Source: Archegozetes longisetosus
Lineage: Eukaryota; Arthropoda; Arachnida; Sarcoptiformes; Trhypochthoniidae
DNA: 64,000 bases
Assembly: GCA_018873245.2 (NCBI GenBank)
Contig: JAEMBT020000008.1
Location: 6,345,569-6,409,568, forward strand
Direction: 5' to 3'
The position numbers were made by a program, and so were the translations under genes. Within the stretch, counting starts at the first letter, position 1, and each line of letters begins with the position of its first letter. Below, in pieces: positions 45,946 through 57,966 of the stretch. The notes below the pieces were generated by a model. It was not told where the DNA came from. It did not search any database and worked only from the letters and a program-made list of their open reading frames with translations.

Positions 45946-47482
45946 ACCGTTTTTCCAACAAAGTATTCATTTGTTTGTTTATTCAGCTTAATTTGCAATT
46001 GAAGGGCACGTTGTAATTATTACAGCCTAATTGACTTATTTTACCAATCTATGCATCGCTATTTCCACTTAAGTCTACTTATTATAAACTTTTTAATTGG
46101 AAAAAGCAGTTCCATAATCACAAATAGATTTGAGATAAGCACTACTTGATAAACACCCACTGCGAACAATGCAAACAAACGTATGCTGTGTTAGAACAAA
46201 TAACAACTTTCAGTTTTCTTACAGTTTACAAAAACCCTTTCAAGTCAATCTTATATTCATTTCAACATCGATTCCTAACAACATAAAAGGGATTAAACTA
46301 TTTGGAAAAAATATTATTATTTATTAAGTTCTCAAAATTTGAAACTTTGTAGGAAGAAGAGATAACATAATGGTTCGAACGTTTTATCAAATAAGGATTT
46401 TGTTACAATTTAATTGGCTTAAGTTTAATGCTCTCACAGAGCCTGTCAGCAAGTCCTTAATCAAACAAAAAATATCAATATAATTTTATTCTCAATTTCT
46501 CTTTATTGATTTTGAGAGGAATTTGATTCAGTTCTTTATTTAATCTATGTTTAAATTTTCAAATTATTTGATCACTTCATAAACTGATGTTGTGATTGGT
46601 GTCTTAATTAGTTCTTCAGCTGATTCTTCGAGTGATTCATCTTTGAGTCGACTTATTTATACATATTGTATATGTTTCTGACAGTCGACTTCATGAACCC
46701 ATTCATGAAATACAGAGCGATCAATTTATCGTACCACCCAAAAATCTTTAATGACTTTAATATTAAAAGATACTTTCACAAAATTTTGTTTGGATATATG
46801 CCTCATTTATTAAAAAATAAATTCTAATCATTAAAAATCGCTTATATTGTTCGGAGTCTTAAAAATCAAACATGTCGTTAATCATAAAATGGCATAATTT
46901 TGTTATTGAAAATTATTTTATCAATTTTCACACCAAAAATCCTTATTAATGAGTGATTAATGCGTTCATATGGGAACACGGAAGAAAAATACACCATGCG
47001 ATAGAATAGTTCAGAATATTATGTCCAATTTAGGCAAACTGACAATGTATGCAATGGAAGACACGTTCGCAAAAAGCATATTTTAACTGAACTAAAAGTG
47101 AAAGAAATTGAGCGCTTGATTTGACCAGTTCCGATTTTTTAAAGGGGAAATCTGAAAACTATGTTTATTGTTTAGTCCGAAAAATACTGATAAACTAGAA
47201 TTATGCATTGCTAATGAAATTTAAAAATAAGTATTGAAACTCTTAAAAAAAAGTTTCTGATATGGTACGTCGTGTTCAGCTGTGTTATGCTATGAGCGGT
47301 GGACACTTTCAACATTTATTATGATTTAATTTAATTTGTCAAAGAATGAAGCATATTCAAGCCAAATTGAGTCATCATATCTTTTAAAATTAAAAGTCAA
47401 AGAATTTTGAGCGGAAACGATAAATTGATCGCTCTGTACAATGATGTTCGTGTCCATTTTAGCATTGGTCGCACTTTTAAAC
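45946..47482. other. intergenic, nothing recognised
   Basis: About 1.5 kb of AT-rich DNA without open frames, RNA genes or repeats that I can name. A short TTATACATATTGTATATG palindrome lies near 46655. Confidence 0.4.
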
Positions 47483-47485
47483 TTA

Positions 47486-47950
47486 CGAGGGAGGTTCGGG
47501 ACTATGTAATAACCTATTTCAAAAATATTTATTCAATGGATGGCAATAATATTGTTAACAATGAAAAGCTTCAAATCATTTTGAACAAATAAAAAGATAG
47601 TCTGAAATTTCGTATCTAAAAGTAAGTTCTATATATCGATAGTTCTAATTTTACGTACTATAGAAACTTACTTTTAGATATGAAATTTCAGATTATCTTT
47701 TTTTGTTCAAATTGATTTGAAGCTTTTCATTGTTAACAATATTATTGCCATCCATTGAGTAATTTGACTGAATTAGAGTACAATTTGATATGCAAAATAA
47801 GCCATAGAAAATCACTTTTTGAATAGTCATAACTTGTAAGTGTCTAGTATTCAGCCTTTTTATATGTTTTTTCGAACATCGTATGACATGTTATTTATGC
47901 CATAGAAACATTTTTGAAATCGGATATTACATAGTCCCGAATTTCCCTCG
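47486..47950. mobile_element. palindromic MITE with TTA duplication
   Basis: The outer TIRs of about 40-45 bases (left CGAGGGAGGTTCGGGACTAT, right ATAGTCCCGAATTTCCCTCG) are flanked by TTA at 47483-47485 and 47951-47953. Inside, 47530-47637 is inverted at 47661-47766, so most of the element is one hairpin. The right arm holds about 145 extra bases (47767-47910). A 3-bp TTA duplication fits PIF/Harbinger-type insertion, which is an inference. The frame 47407-47592 crosses its edge and is not a gene. Confidence 0.78.
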
Positions 47951-47978
47951 TTAGTTCCATATTCTGTCTTTTCATGAT

Positions 47979-48172
47979 CTAGTTATCAAAAGAAAGAGAC
48001 CTCCAAAACTTAAGTGAAAGATTAAGATCAATAGCTTCGTTAAAGCTTTCTTCTTGTGTGGCAAATAGAAAGATGCGAACCATTTCACGAAGTGCTTCCA
48101 TCAGATCTTTACTAGTTCTCCTTCGCATAAGTTTTGCTTGTATCACTATTTGAACGGGTCTCAAAAATGAAT
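47979..48172 (-). CDS. possible terminal exon of an unknown gene
   Basis: After an acceptor-like TTAACAG the minus strand reads an open frame of about 65 codons to a TAG. It is rich in charged and amphipathic segments (KDLMEALREMVRIFLFATQ, then LNLSLKFWRSLS) and its codon use looks like that of real exons nearby. A second short minus-strand frame near 48515-48420 starts with a Met and is very basic, but I cannot join the two by a GT donor. No family is recognised. It may be chance. Confidence 0.22.
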
Positions 48173-48180
48173 ACAGCAAA

Positions 48181-49528
48181 ATCTGTTAACTTAAACATGT
48201 AGTTAAGTACTTTTCAAAATCAATGAAAGTCAAGCCATGTTTTACTTTATCAGAAATATTTGAGTACATGATAATCAAAATGAACCATTAATAAGTATAG
48301 TTTGTGAATCATACACCAGTCAGACTTTGGGTTAGTAACTCAGACTGTGGTAAACACCTTTAGTGGTGATTTAACTATAACTCCATTTTTTCAAAATTTC
48401 TATGAAAATCAGTTTATCAAGCTTTTCTTAAAATGCTTTTGGCTCTTCTTTTGATTTTTGTGCATTTTCTTCTTAATTCAATTGCTTTTGCACTATCTCG
48501 TCTGCTTTCTGTCATTGTTGATTAAATTTCTGAAAAATTTCACGCATTAGCTAAAGATGAAATACTGATTATCATTATTTTTGGTACCTTTCGATTCGGT
48601 GATTTTGGCCAAATTTTTGCTGTGTCCACTTGGCTTAATATAATGCAGTCTTAAGAGCAATCTATTTTCGACTGGGACTGTTTTCTAGAACGTCAAAAGT
48701 GAGAACTGAAAACCCAGAAAATTAAAAGCTAGAACCATGTTTGCATTTGCCCGCGTAACTAATTTTCAAAATAAAAACCTCTGTTTTATGATTATTTTAT
48801 AGACTAAAATATTTGAATGAAACAGATCAAGTGTAAAGTATTAAAAGTTCATTAATTGTTATTTCTTAGAAATTCAATTGAATACTAAAAAAGGATTCTA
48901 TAGTTATATCTAACTTCATTACTAAACTTAACTAAAAGTTTAACAGTTAATTTATTAAGCTTTGTCTAAAATTTGACTATTTGTCAAAATTAATTCACTA
49001 AACTTAACTAAAATCTAACTTTACTAAAATTTGGACTTTTCATGTTTAATCAGTATTCACAAAAAATAGAACTTTTTTAATTCAATTTTTAGAACCATAA
49101 TATAATCAATTAAAAAACAAAGATTTTTAATTAATTCTTGTTAAGAGTATTGCTTTACAAATAAATAATGGACTAAATCTGGTTTTCAGGGAACGCGAAC
49201 GGGGTTCTGCATTTAGTATTTCTAGCTAATAAGTTTCTGGATTTTAACGTTACAGCAAACAAGGAGTAGCCTTTCCGACTCAATTTCAAATTAAACTTTT
49301 ATCTCGACTTGTACGTTATATGAGGTTATATATGACGGAAGCTTTGTAAAACTTATCCGCTTCTGGTGCTCTCGTTCAATCAGTCAAATACCTATTTATT
49401 GCAAAATGAATGCGCAATAATTATTGATTTTGAATTTGAATGAGAAAACACATTTATTATAACTTGTAAGCATTAAATTCATAACAATAAACTAACTTTT
49501 TAGTGAGCGTTAGGAATCTGATGATTAA
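48181..49528. other. intergenic, nothing firmly recognised
   Basis: AT-rich. Apart from the weak basic frame near 48420-48515 (minus), I see no gene, RNA or repeat. Confidence 0.35.
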
Positions 49529-49858
49529 TCAATAATCGAAATATTCATTAAAGTAAGAGTAAAATATGACCAAATGGAAACAGTACAATACTATCAACAA
49601 TACTAGAGGTAAAGTTAAAAACTTTTCTTCAAAATATTCATCCGTTGAAATAGATTTAAGATAAAGATTTGAGTTGTTTATATCGCAATCCCTCAAATGA
49701 TCTATACTATACGTCCAATTGTGAACTTTTATCCAATTAATAATTTCTAATCTCCACTTCTTTGAGTTTAAAAGAGTCTTTTGGTCGACAAATGTTGAAA
49801 AAGATAAGTTTATAAAAACACAAATCAGCAGAATTAGTAAATAATTTTTAGTTTCCAT
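49529..49858 (-). CDS. hypothetical small membrane protein
   Basis: An open frame of about 109 residues from the Met at 49858 (an upstream Met at 49879 would add seven). An N-terminal hydrophobic segment, LLILLICVFINLSFS, looks like a signal peptide. The middle is hydrophilic with an NWT glycosylation site and one Cys. A second hydrophobic segment, LPLVLLIVLYCFHLVIFY, lies close to the C terminus. That gives a short ectodomain with a C-terminal anchor. I recognise no family. With one exon and a short length, chance cannot be excluded. Confidence 0.4.
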   Translation of the reverse strand: METKNYLLILLICVFINLSFSTFVDQKTLLNSKKWRLEIINWIKVHNWTYSIDHLRDCDINNSNLYLKSISTDEYFEEKFLTLPLVLLIVLYCFHLVIFYSYFNEYFDY

Positions 49859-49879
49859 CACTTCAAACGATTCTAGCAC

Positions 49880-50685
49880 AAAACTAATTTTGAACTTTGG
49901 GTATTAAAGTACAAAAGTGAAATCAAACCTAAGTTGGTGTTATTGTTAGATATCGTGTTTAGACATCGTTGGAATAAATTGATTGAGACTTTGTCTCTAT
50001 TATGACCGCCAAAATCTATGTTTATCAGAATGAAATAGGTTTGTAATTTCAAATATGATCACTATAAAAACAAATCAAATATTTTGTTCAAGGTAACAAA
50101 TTTTCAATTTATTACTGTGATTACTTTAATATATAAGCACATGATCTCATTTTGTATAAACAATATTAAGAGTCAATACTATAAAGTGCTCACTAATGTC
50201 ATTTGAATCGCAGATAGCCCTTTATAGTACTTATTCGAGCATTTGGTGATCAATTGTTTATTCTATAAACACAATATTCTATATTATGCAAAGCAGTAGA
50301 TTATCTCAAGCTCCAAGAGAACAATAAGCTTATAGTTACTTGAAATCAAAATCAAAGCTTGAATGAAAAAAATCTAATAATGCTCTAAAATTTTGTTTTC
50401 AAAAGCAGACAGCTTATATCAACCTATTTAAAGTATGACCAACTCAATTTTGACTCATGTTAATTCAAATTTAAAATATCGCTAAAATGTTTACTACTGA
50501 TGAATATATGGGTAATTGAATATCTGAAATAATGTACAGAACCAGTAATTTACTAATGCTTGCACTATCTTAGATATACTTTTAGATAATGTTAGTGGTT
50601 GTTCCAAAGCTATCTTTTCCTCGTTAAAGAGTGACTGAATCCACTTATTCTGTATTAATGTAAGCAAAACTTCATTTTTAGATAA
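49880..50685. other. upstream of the zinc-finger gene
   Basis: No promoter or exon that I can defend. A short plus-strand frame at 50488-50512 followed by a GT could be a first exon of the zinc-finger gene, but its phase does not match the next exon. The minus frame 50494-50727 overlaps and has no domain. Confidence 0.3.
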
Positions 50686-52196
50686 AGGTATAAAGATGAA
50701 AATGTTTTCTGGTATTTCCATCGTCATGTTATTTTTAGAATTTTAACCACCGTTTCATTGAAACTCAAAAGGCTTGTTGAAATAAGATACCCAAACAGAA
50801 GAGTTGAACACTCAATTTTCGAAAAATATTCAACTTCTTTTAATGTTCTACTGAAAAAATTCAAAGAGATGTCCCAAGTAGATGATGATTCGAGCGCAGT
50901 CAACTTGAAAATAGATATTTTGCTATGCAAACAACACAATTGGGTTATTGACAACATGTATAAAACATCAAAGACTGGGTTCTATGTCCTTAAAGAGTTT
51001 CTCCAGAAGATCAAGAACTCTTCTGATTCTCTTAACTATTTAGAGCATTACTTAAATTTAGTTAAAGATGTCGAAAATGATCTCGTCTTATGGAAGAATC
51101 AATATGGTATGTAGAAGATTAGCTGTTTTAGTTATATCAAAATTTGTATGAAAAAAGATACAAAATTTTCATTCTAAGAGTTAAAATTGTCTTTTCAAAA
51201 ACTTTAATGTACTAAAATGAAATATATCGATAGTTTTGTAATCTTCTAATTACACAGTGAGAGATCGATTTGGCATTTGCTTCAAACTTTACTATAAGTT
51301 ATGCTCAAAGTTTTCATTTTTGTATCAAATTAGGATTATTTTCAAAATTGACTTTTTTTGTAATAATGTGACAAGTTCTATATAAGCTGAATCAATTCAA
51401 CAGAAATGCTCAACAATAATAGAATATACGTAATATTTAGTTTTTTACTCAAAAATTCAATTTTCATTTTCACTCTTTAGATTTATTAAGCAATGGAAAA
51501 ACTTTTCAACCTTTTCAATTCAATAATCATACGGACCAACGAGAAAGAGGAAAAAGTTCTTCACTTGATGATGAAAACAATTTTATTCAAAACTATCCAA
51601 ACCATCATTCATTCGGCGAACTCAAAGATAATTATAACGAGATTTCATCAGATATTAATTACTTCAAAATGATATCAACACATTCGCAATCGATCAAAGA
51701 TATCACACAATTAGATACTTATCACGAAGATAAAGATGAAGATGAAAAGAGTAATACTTTTGAATGACTTATAAAAGAACTTTATATAATATCTAATCTT
51801 TAAACTGTAGCTCTAGAGCTGAAAAATAAAGGAACTAAAACTAAAAAAGAAAATATAATCGAATCGATGCTAGATTCAGATCGAGATACGAGAATTTGGT
51901 ACAAATGTGGTTGGAATGGATGTAGTTTTGGAAGCTTTTATAATGGTGTTGTCAAAAGGCATAATCAACACATACATAACGGGCAAATGAAAATAAGTAT
52001 CTCGTCTGAGAGCCCAACACATAGGTTTAAGTGCGATTGGCCTCAATGCAATGTCTCACTTGTGGCTTACCACAAATTAGTTGAACACAAGAGGATTCAT
52101 ACAGGAGAGAAACCGTTTAAATGCAAATGGAGTGCGTGTAACTATGCAACTGCAAGACTTTACAGTATGATTTCTCATGAAAAGTCGCATCATTGA
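50686..52196 (+). CDS. C2H2 zinc-finger protein, 5' end unresolved
   Basis: Exon A is open from after a TAA at 50683 to 51106, exon B is 51481-51750 and exon C is 51811-52196. Junctions A/B and B/C keep phase. Exon A lacks a convincing ATG. It probably begins at an acceptor near 50738 after an unseen first exon. Exon A is helical and charged (KKFKEMSQVDDDSS and on). Exon B is polar and acidic. Exon C carries three C2H2 fingers: YKCGWNGCSF..RHNQHIH, FKCDWPQCNV..EHKRIH with the linker TGEKPF, and FKCKWSACNY..SHEKSH. All have four residues between the cysteines, as in Gli/Zic-type fingers. This suggests a nuclear DNA-binding factor. Targets are unknown. Confidence 0.75.
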
Positions 52197-54087
52197 CATT
52201 CACTCATTTTTAAGATCTTTTCACAAGTATAACAGTATTAAACAGATTATCTCGTATTATAATCTAAAGGTTCTCATATCAGTCTTCTCTATGACTAATA
52301 ACACGATATTGAGTCATTAATACTATGAATAATAATTTAATTGAACTTCCAGTTGAAAAGTCAATCACTAAAAGGTTAGACGTTCAACATTGAACCGAAG
52401 GCTCATATTTTGGTCCAAGGTTTAGTTAAGTACTAAAGAAAAATATTGAACTTATTGTTGTAAATACAAAATAATCTATGAAGCAAATAGAAATTTGAAT
52501 AGCTGTAATCCGACACTGAAAAACTTAATAATCGATAATAGCAACCTGAAATGAAGTGTTGCGATGGCATGCCAGACCATTATATAGAGAGTGCTATTTG
52601 AGTAACTTTAACTCAAACTCACTTCAAATGAATTGTTTTTAAGTTTAATTATAACTTTAAAGTTAAATTTATTTTTGGAATAACTATAACTATAACTATA
52701 ACTATAACTCTAACTTTGATAAGAATTCAAGTTTCAGTTTTTCAAACCATGAGATGAAATTTAGATGACATTTTTACAATTTCTCTGAAATATTGACTTT
52801 TGATATGAAAACCGGTAAATACTTGTCTTGTATTTGAAGAGTTTATTTCCATAAAGGCTTAAGTGCCTATATTATAAAGTCCGCAAAGATCACAGTGTTT
52901 GCTCCAATTAACGGACCATATAATATAAGCACTTAACTCCTTTCGAAAATAAACTTCATTTATGCTTGATATTTTTTAAAAACTTAAATCAAACCTTAAT
53001 CTTTAACTCAAACTTACTTTAAATGAAAAAATTGCAATAACTTTAATTCACTTTAAATCAAAATTTTGAGAAAAATTTAACTTTAACTCACTCTAACTCT
53101 AAAATAGTTAATTCAAATATACTCAAAATTAGTTAAAACTAATATAGAGGGCAATCAGAAGCCTATTTCAAATTCAGTATAGTAATAAGAGCAAATTACA
53201 AATCAAATTTGGTAACAAATTCGTCCGCATCACAGACAGATTGACATAGCGATGGCCTATTTCTTGCTGCTATCGCGGACCATTAAGTTTTGAAGTGTAT
53301 TACCAGTCATTTTCTTATATTGAAAGTGAAATCATATGCAAAAATTTTCTAAAGTTGGTTAAAACATTAGGCGATTGTTGCAGTCTTAGTTCAACTTCGG
53401 TACACTATTAGCGAATATCAATTAATGACTTTAATTAAAAATAACTTGAAAATTAATTTTCTTGTAAATCTAGGATTTTTGAGATCTTAATACGTATCAC
53501 TATTACTGAATAAGTTTAAACTCTTGTAACTAAAATCTTAGTTCTAAAACTGTATTAATCAGTAGATAAAATTGGTTACTAACTTATATTAAGAATCTGA
53601 TTAGCCACGGCTTCAAGCTAATATGGATTATAAACTTTATCAAAGACTTATTTTAAAAATTTTTATTACGAAATAATCAAATGGTAATTCATAGACCTCG
53701 TGATTGATAAATGGGTGACATAAGAGAGTTTAAGTGAGAAATTTCAATTTCACATTCATAGAACATAAATTTCACAGAAATCATATACAGAGTAATTAAA
53801 AGTTTGATTTTTCTCGATATAAGTGCTCAAATGTTTGTAGGAGTATATGCGTATAGGAATTAGTTGTGAACGAAATTATTATATTTAAACAAATAGAGAA
53901 AACAAAATTTAGAGAATTTAGAAACGATGAAAATAAGAACTAATGATTGGGAAACTCATTTTGAATTTCTGTACTTTCTATCTTATTCTTCATTATAAAT
54001 GAGGACATATTCGGACTCGAAGTTGAAAAGCGCTTAAAATTTTCTTTTTCAAGCGAATATTAATTAAAAGTTTGTATTTTAAACACT
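52197..54087. other. intergenic with (ATAACT)n
   Basis: An ATAACT microsatellite of about five units lies at 52682-52712. Otherwise this is AT-rich DNA without open frames. Confidence 0.45.
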
Positions 54088-56056
54088 TTATTCTCCTTCT
54101 TGTTCGCCATCTTCTTCGTCATCATCCCCGGGACCTTCACCTTCCTCTTCGCCCTCGTATAGTTCTTCGTCATCGACGTCTTCCTCATCATCGGCGCCTT
54201 CATCATCTTCTTCTTCGACGACAACAACAGATTCGTCATTTTCATCTTCTTCAGAATCGTCTTCTCCATCGTCTCCATCTAGTCCTCCATTTTCGACCTC
54301 AATGTCTGGAACAAGAAAGTATTGCAGGGGATTGGGCCACATATCGTCTTTGATGACTTCAGCGATATCGTCGGCCGAAGCGTCGCCATGATCTGTGAAC
54401 CAAGTGAAGAATGTGCGCGGAAAGTCTAGAGGACGCTTACGTGAATTTTTAGAGTTTATATCGTTCTCGTTCTTATTATAAGCACTTTGTTGTTCCTGCA
54501 AACGTTTCGACAGTTCGGAACCTTCTCTCCATTTGATTGGTGTGGACTTTGATGCCGGATCTCCTGTTATTCATTCATAGAAAATCATTAAATCAATTCC
54601 AACTTGGATCAAATTTTTGATAAACTGTTAAGTCTTTGACTTCGGACCAACGCATTCAATCTTTTATTAAATCAACTTTTTATGCAAATTACCTAAAAAT
54701 GTTCATTACTTATTGGTACTGACGTTGTGCCAAGTTTAAATTTGATTTACTATATTAGAAGCTATAATGAAAGAAGTTAGCTGCCATCTCAATAGACAGT
54801 TAACCCACTAATCTTCTGATCTAATGAGTGCTCACTCAATAAGGCTTAAACTTTTGGATTACTAAGTTGAAAAAACTTAATTCAACTTGAAACCTAAATT
54901 TTTTCAGTGCTAAGTGTGATGTAATTTCAATAGACTGCTAAGCCATTGATTGAACAGTTTATCATATTGGTAATTAATCGCAAACCTCCAGCTCCTAAAT
55001 GGAATTCCTTTTCCAAGAGATCATTTTCAAAATATGGATTCTCGTCAAAATAGAATTTGATTCTATAGCCCGATTTTATGTCCTCAAACTCTTCTACTTC
55101 AAGCTTTGACAGAAAATGCAGACATTCTTCTTCGTCCTCATCAAGAATTGCCGATATTTGCGGATGATTTACAAACTGTGGAACAATTTTTGCATAATTT
55201 TAGTTCAAGTATTACTCAAATATTTTTTCAATATTTGGCCATCTTTAAAGTCATTTAGTTTTGGGTTTATACTAGTGTTTGCCTTAAGTCAGTTATTCAT
55301 TAGGTTTTTACTCCAGTTAATCGTTATTCAATTCAATTTTAGATGAGTTGTCAATTTGAGTATGCCTTAATTTAACGAATTTTCTATCACGATAAGGCTC
55401 AAGTTAATTGAGTCAACATTTTGTCGGTTAAATACAGTATAACTATTTACAATATACGAAACAAATCAATAACTAAAATACAACTAAATTAAGCGACAAA
55501 CAAATTAAAAACTAAAACAAAACCTAAAAACCAATTTATTGCTAAAAACAAAAATAAAAAACTCAAAAACTAATTCTAAAGTGCATTTAAAACTCTTATA
55601 TTAATAACGAGGTCTAACTGTAACAAAGGCTACTTGAGAGCGGTTCAGTATAAAAACTCCATAGAAAATAATGCACTCATTAAAAGGTAAACACAAACTA
55701 AACGGCTTTAAAACAATACAAAAGGGTTAAATACTCACAGCCGTGACCCAAAAGTTAGGAATTTTAGCGATTAATTCATTCCTTTTCTCGAAGAAGGGCT
55801 TCCTCAGTTTGTTATACTTCTGTTCGACTTTAAGTATTTCTTCAGATGCCTTCTCGTTGAGTGAATCGATTTCATTTTGAGTCGCGTCGATCTCTTCCAA
55901 AGTCTTTTGAGTTTCTGGATCGTAATCGCGGCTCTCGTCCTCATTATTGTCAGCATTAGACCCATCTCTTAGCTTATCGTCATTTAGTTCTTCGTCTGAT
56001 TTCTTTATCTTCTTCGATGGCGTCGGGCCCGATTGTGATGTCGTCGTCGATGACAT
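54088..56056 (-). CDS. Set: SET / NAP-family histone chaperone
   Basis: Three exons (56056-55739, 55175-54986, 54563-54088) join to 324-327 residues, a little longer than vertebrate SET. SET binds histones, inhibits PP2A and belongs to the INHAT complex in the nucleus. The N terminus is Ser/Thr-rich. A dimerisation helix contains [20 protein letters not shown], then [17 protein letters not shown]. The NAP earmuff fold follows with [34 protein letters not shown] and [14 protein letters not shown]. The C terminus is a long Asp/Glu tail. I took the ATG at 56056 because the codon at 56065 is TTG. A SET gene and the RSBN1 gene are head to head, 1.9 kb apart. Confidence 0.95.
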
Positions 56057-57966
56057 TGTTGACAATTATTTAAATATCTCTTATTTTCAATAACCAATTA
56101 ATCAATAAATTAATCGATGATTTGCGTTAAATTATATATAAATTGGTTAATTGGACTTTAAACAATAATATTAATTGAGATACCAACTGAGTTATAATTA
56201 TTTTAATAGTAAAAACTTGATTCGATTGATACCACGCCGGCTATAAAGACAACAATAGAGACAACACTTTATGTAGAAATGCTTTATATCTATTGCTATA
56301 TAGTATAGCGTTTAAGACAGTTTTTCTCCTCTCTCACTGTTGAAAACTCTATACACTAGCAAATGGCCGATCGTTTTAGTAGAGGTCAGCGCCTAATATT
56401 AACAAATAACTGATGGGCTCATACAATAAGTTTACCGCCTATTAATGCCTATCAATAATAGTGTCACTAAACTAAAGGTGTGGCTAATCTAGGCTTACAA
56501 ACATTGTTTTTAATACTTATTTCATATGTTTTCACTAATTTTTACTGTCAAATATATTAAAAGATAGATTTGCATCAATTATTTTGCTTTTCACTTCATT
56601 TTGTATAGTCTTTTGTTTTTCAATCCTTTATCTACTTTTATTGTTTGGATTAATTTAAATTTTCGATAAGAGCTCTACTTTTTTTTATCTCTACACAAAT
56701 ATCTTATTGCATTAGACTTGGTGCAATTCAACCTAAAAGACATTAAATCGGCTCAAAAAAATCAAATCAACCAATTAAACCACTTGAATATAGGTTTCTT
56801 AACATGTTTTCAAAGTATATTTTGCTTAAAATAGTTTGGGTAATTAATTAACTTGTAATGAGTAACATTAGCACTAATTACGAGACATAGTTTATGTACA
56901 AAAAAGACTAACGTTCTGAAATAACCTTGAAATTCGTGGGGCGGAGGCTTTTGTGAGAGTAAAAGGAAATACAGTCTATCACTGAGTGCTAGTCTCCAAA
57001 GTTCGTAAGTCACGTAGCACTTAAACTCTTACTCTAACTTCAATCAATTGCAATTATCAAATGATTCAGTTTTAAAACAAACACTAATTGCTTGTCAGAG
57101 TTTATTAAGACGAATAACTTATTCAACTCGAGTAATATTAATCCGCAAGAATTAATACATGTGTTAGTTGTCACAATTTGCACTCATTTTTATAGTTAAT
57201 CCTAACTGTTTGGCAGAGCTTAAGAACTCATTTTGGCTCAAGAATGGTTAAAAAAAAGCTTAAGAAGTTCTAAGTAAGAGCCTTACTTTTCGAACTTTAA
57301 ACTCAGACCATCCTTTCAGAATTGACTAAAGTTTTTGAATAGATTGAAAATCATTGGTCTTCACGAACATAAGGAATATTTAGGCTTAATGATACTATAC
57401 AAGTTATGTCATTCTTAAAATGTTTGATTTATTTGCTTGACAATCCCAAGAATCAATGCATTTAACCTGATTTAAACTGCTACTCATTGAAAACAAGTGC
57501 AATCATCAAACACTTTAATCATTTAGACAAATAAAAAGCATAAGAACCTGCTTTGGGACTAGAGAACTAAGTTTCGAAAAGTATTTGAGCCGATCGTTAA
57601 ATAAAACCTGCTAAAGAGATTTTTAATGTTTCTTAATATGATCTAATTCTCAATTAATTCGCTTATTTTTTCACTAAGAGATGATCTTTTTAGGTTTACA
57701 AATTTTTCAATTTTAATCGTATTTATCAAAAGTATATTGTATTTGAAAGTTTTTGCTTTAATCTAAAGAATAACGAAATGTGTACCTTTTATATACGTAA
57801 CCATAGGTTGAATATAACGAAAGTTCGTTATACAATAAAGTACCAAATAGTTGAAAACTTAAATTTCTGCTAATTTTTCTAAAAGCGTTTGTATTGATAA
57901 GTGCTTCAGTGGTTTATATAAGAATAATATTGTATTGAATAGACATAAGGCAACACATTGTGAAAA
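56057..57966. other. divergent intergenic region, SET and RSBN1 genes
   Basis: About 1.9 kb of AT-rich DNA between two outward-facing chromatin genes. No open frame of interest, no clear TATA box. Confidence 0.4.

Noticed and set aside
47407-47592. 61-residue plus-strand frame
   Set aside because: Spans the left boundary and TIR of the palindromic MITE.
50494-50727. 77-residue minus-strand frame
   Set aside because: No domain, and it overlaps the probable 5' part of the zinc-finger gene; kept only as a remote possibility.
54072-54353. Arg/His/Leu-rich plus-strand frame
   Set aside because: Antisense of the SET acidic tail.
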